Of a DNA stretch of 6,452 bases, positions 5,356 to 6,452 are shown piece by piece (the first letter of the stretch is position 1; each line of letters begins with the position of its first letter). This DNA comes from Treponema sp. (GTDB lineage Bacteria; Spirochaetota; Spirochaetia; Treponematales; Treponemataceae): the NCBI GenBank assembly GCA_003447785.1, contig DLYJ01000162.1:1-6452 (forward strand). Reading direction: 5' to 3'. Made by a program: the position numbers and the translations under genes. The notes beneath the pieces are model-generated. The model searched no databases, had not been told where the DNA came from, and worked only from the letters and a program-made list of their open reading frames with translations.

Positions 5356-5629
5356 TATTAAATTGGGAATCAGATTCTCTGCTCCTGTATTCTTTGAAGA
5401 TGGGGAAAACATGTTCCTTGCCGAAGGAAAGACTGTAAAGCAATATCATATCCAGGCGCTTTCCAGATGGAACATTCCATACCTGTTGTCGTACGGTCAT
5501 GTAATCAACCAGAATCAGAATGATGACGGAGTTGATGCAGATGATTCAGTTTACGACGTAGAAGAAGTGGAAGAACTTGAAGAACTGGACGAGGTTGAAG
5601 AAGTTGAATCCCTTCCTGCTTCAAAATAA
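5318..5629 (+). CDS. Small acidic-tailed protein resembling HD-GYP N-terminal module
   Basis: A 103-residue protein. The first 65 residues (VEVGDIKLGIRFSAPVFFEDGENMFLAEGKTV, then ALSRWNIPYLLSYGHVI) recall the N-terminal extension of spirochaetal HD-GYP cyclic-di-GMP phosphodiesterases, where a similar pattern precedes the catalytic domain. No HD or GYP motif follows here. Residues 68-97 are instead a very acidic stretch with EEVEELEELDEVEEVE, likely helical or disordered. The ATG at 5318 has GGAAG (5307-5311) 6 nt upstream; GTG 5321 is an alternative, and an upstream TTG at 5276 would extend it by 14 residues deeper into the preceding gene. It overlaps the FlhB-like gene by 38 bp, which implies coupled expression. 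The family comparison is from memory and moderate; function is unknown. Chance overlap is unlikely given the protein-like composition. Confidence 0.7.
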   Translation: MVEKNYSRVEVGDIKLGIRFSAPVFFEDGENMFLAEGKTVKQYHIQALSRWNIPYLLSYGHVINQNQNDDGVDADDSVYDVEEVEELEELDEVEEVESLPASK

Positions 5630-5640
5630 ACGGGTCTGTA

Positions 5641-6036
5641 TTGCTCGCTGATTTAAATTCAACTGCAAAAAAATTATCTACAAAAAAGATTGGCGATGCC
5701 GGCGAAACTAAGGCTGCTTTGTATCTTGTTAACAGGGGATATTCAATTATTGAAAAAAACTGGCGGACAAGATACGGCGAAATTGATATAATAGCAGATA
5801 AGGATGATATACTCGTCTTTGTCGAAGTAAAAACCCTTCCCAGTGGCGATTTAGAAACCCTTTCACATGAATTAAATTCGAGAAAGCAAAAAAGAATTAT
5901 TAAAACTGCTAAATTCTTTCTTGCAAAATATCGACAATATAATAACAGGAAAATACGTTTTGATGTTCTGGTGGTGGATTTACCGGGCGTTGAAAGTATT
6001 TACCACATTGTTGATGCTTTCTCGGAGTTTATATGA
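5641..6036 (+). CDS. yraN: YraN-family (UPF0102) nuclease-fold protein
   Basis: A 131-residue protein with the typical length and motifs of UPF0102/YraN, a small PD-(D/E)XK nuclease-fold family of unsettled function. The order is KIGDAGETKAALYLVNRGYSI (16-36, with E22), KNWRTRYGEIDIIA (39-52, with D49), LVFVEVK (58-64, with E62 and K64), then the helix KQKRIIKTAKFFLAK and the RFDVLVVD strand. All residues expected for a metal-binding site appear intact. The start is taken as TTG at 5641, 11 bp after the preceding stop. No ATG or GTG lies before the conserved region and the ribosome site is weak (CGGGT), so the start is uncertain by a few codons. In many bacteria yraN is near the rplS/rnhB region, consistent with this context. 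It overlaps the next gene by 4 bp (ATGA). Confidence 0.92.
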   Translation: MLADLNSTAKKLSTKKIGDAGETKAALYLVNRGYSIIEKNWRTRYGEIDIIADKDDILVFVEVKTLPSGDLETLSHELNSRKQKRIIKTAKFFLAKYRQYNNRKIRFDVLVVDLPGVESIYHIVDAFSEFI

Positions 6037-6215
6037 CAAGTATTTCTAAATCTGACGGCGTAGTTTATTCAGACAGAGTTCTTGAACTCAGACAGAAAAT
6101 TCATGACGTTGAATACATGGATTTTGCGGTTCAGAGAATTGCTCAGGTTCTAAGCCGTAAACTGGTCGAAGACAGTGACCGTATATACGCCGGGAGAAAA
6201 AATGAGCCGAAATAA
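6033..6215 (+). CDS. Small hypothetical protein, 60 residues
   Basis: I do not recognise the family. The protein is charged and largely helical by pattern (SDRVLELRQKIHDVEYMDFA, then VQRIAQVLSRKLVED), with no membrane segment, cysteine or known motif. Three points support it as real. GGAG at 6024-6027 is 5 nt before the ATG. The start overlaps the yraN stop in an ATGA arrangement. Its own 3' end carries the ribosome site of the next gene, which starts 14 bp before its stop. Such nested spacing points to translational coupling. It could be a small helical adaptor or regulator, but nothing in the sequence specifies a role. Confidence 0.72.
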   Translation: MTSISKSDGVVYSDRVLELRQKIHDVEYMDFAVQRIAQVLSRKLVEDSDRIYAGRKNEPK

Positions 6216-6452
6216 TGACAGACGCCGTTCCTCAAAAAACCGGAACTGGAACAACAACAATAATAACAACAGAAATAATCAGAACAACCAGCGTTCCCAG
6301 AATGACCGTGGCGAACGCGACCGAAGACAGCAGGATATGCGCCGACGTGCGTTAACTCCTGAACAGCAGAAAGAAATTGCCGAAAACGAAAACGCAATCA
6401 GAGAATTCAAAGCCAATGTTACTGTTTGCGAAATCTGCGGCGAACCAATCCA
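6202..6452 (+). CDS. Asn/Arg-rich protein with CxxC motif, 3' end missing
   Basis: An open frame of 83 complete codons runs from the ATG at 6202 to the window edge. Residues 2-50 are low complexity: Arg-, Asn-, Gln- and Asp-rich (RNNDRRRSSKNRNW, seven Asn in a row at 17-23, then NNQNNQRSQNDRGERDRR), strongly basic and probably disordered, as in RNA-binding tails. A helical stretch TPEQQKEIAENENAIREF leads to VTVCEICGEPI at 74-83. The pair C76/C79 looks like the first half of a zinc knuckle or ribbon; the second half would lie beyond the window. GGGAG at 6192-6196 is 5 nt before the ATG, an excellent site. The gene overlaps the preceding one by 14 bp. Family unknown to me; nucleic-acid binding is inferred from composition only. 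Confidence 0.8.
   Translation, partial: MSRNNDRRRSSKNRNWNNNNNNNRNNQNNQRSQNDRGERDRRQQDMRRRALTPEQQKEIAENENAIREFKANVTVCEICGEPI

Noticed and set aside
1..6452. Search for a new defence, mobile or CRISPR-like system
   Set aside because: No repeats with spacers, transposase, integrase, toxin-antitoxin pair, tRNA or att-like duplications were seen. The genes are housekeeping or conserved accessory genes in one direction.

Overview
The window looks like chromosomal DNA of a spirochaete, most likely a Treponema species. I infer this from gene order and protein character, not from a search. A ribosomal protein/tRNA-modification operon (rpsP, khpA, rimM, trmD, rplS) is followed directly by a FliK-like gene, a free-standing FlhB C-terminal-domain gene and yraN. 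The same linkage, minus a few genes, is known in Bacillus, where ylqG/ylqH lie downstream of rplS. All genes are on the + strand and packed tightly. There is no sign of a mobile element, phage, CRISPR array or tRNA.

Region by region: 1-498 is the 3' part of a LUD-domain (lactate utilisation C/YkgG-like) protein gene, cut by the window edge. 512-1447 encodes an RluA-family rRNA pseudouridine synthase with an S4 domain. 1448-1578 is a 131-bp regulatory gap with a good sigma70-type promoter (TTGATT, 17 bp, TAAAAT), a small inverted repeat and a GNRA-capped hairpin three bases upstream of the rpsP ribosome binding site. 1579-3929 is the operon rpsP-khpA-rimM-trmD-rplS, with gaps of 2-20 bp. It ends in a strong intrinsic terminator at 3971-4008.

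The loop of that terminator contains an extended -10 promoter (TGTTATAAT with TTTACA 17 bp upstream). It is well placed to start a second transcription unit: FliK-like gene (4019-5065), FlhB-C-like gene (5065-5355), an acidic-tailed small protein resembling the N-terminal module of spirochaetal HD-GYP proteins (5318-5629), yraN (5641-6036), a 60-residue unknown (6033-6215), and an Asn/Arg-rich protein with a CxxC motif that runs off the window (6202-6452). Four of the five junctions in this unit overlap, which suggests translational coupling.

The first unit makes two ribosomal proteins (S16, L19) and three factors for ribosome maturation or tRNA modification and RNA binding (RimM, TrmD, KhpA). 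The second unit is a set of poorly characterised accessory genes, two of them related to the flagellar export switch. I found no convincing new multi-gene defence or mobile system. The points most worth attention are the terminator/promoter overlap, the rpsP leader hairpin, unusual residues at normally conserved TrmD positions, the repeat-bearing extension of L19, the orphan FlhB/FliK pair, and the overlapping small genes at the 3' end.
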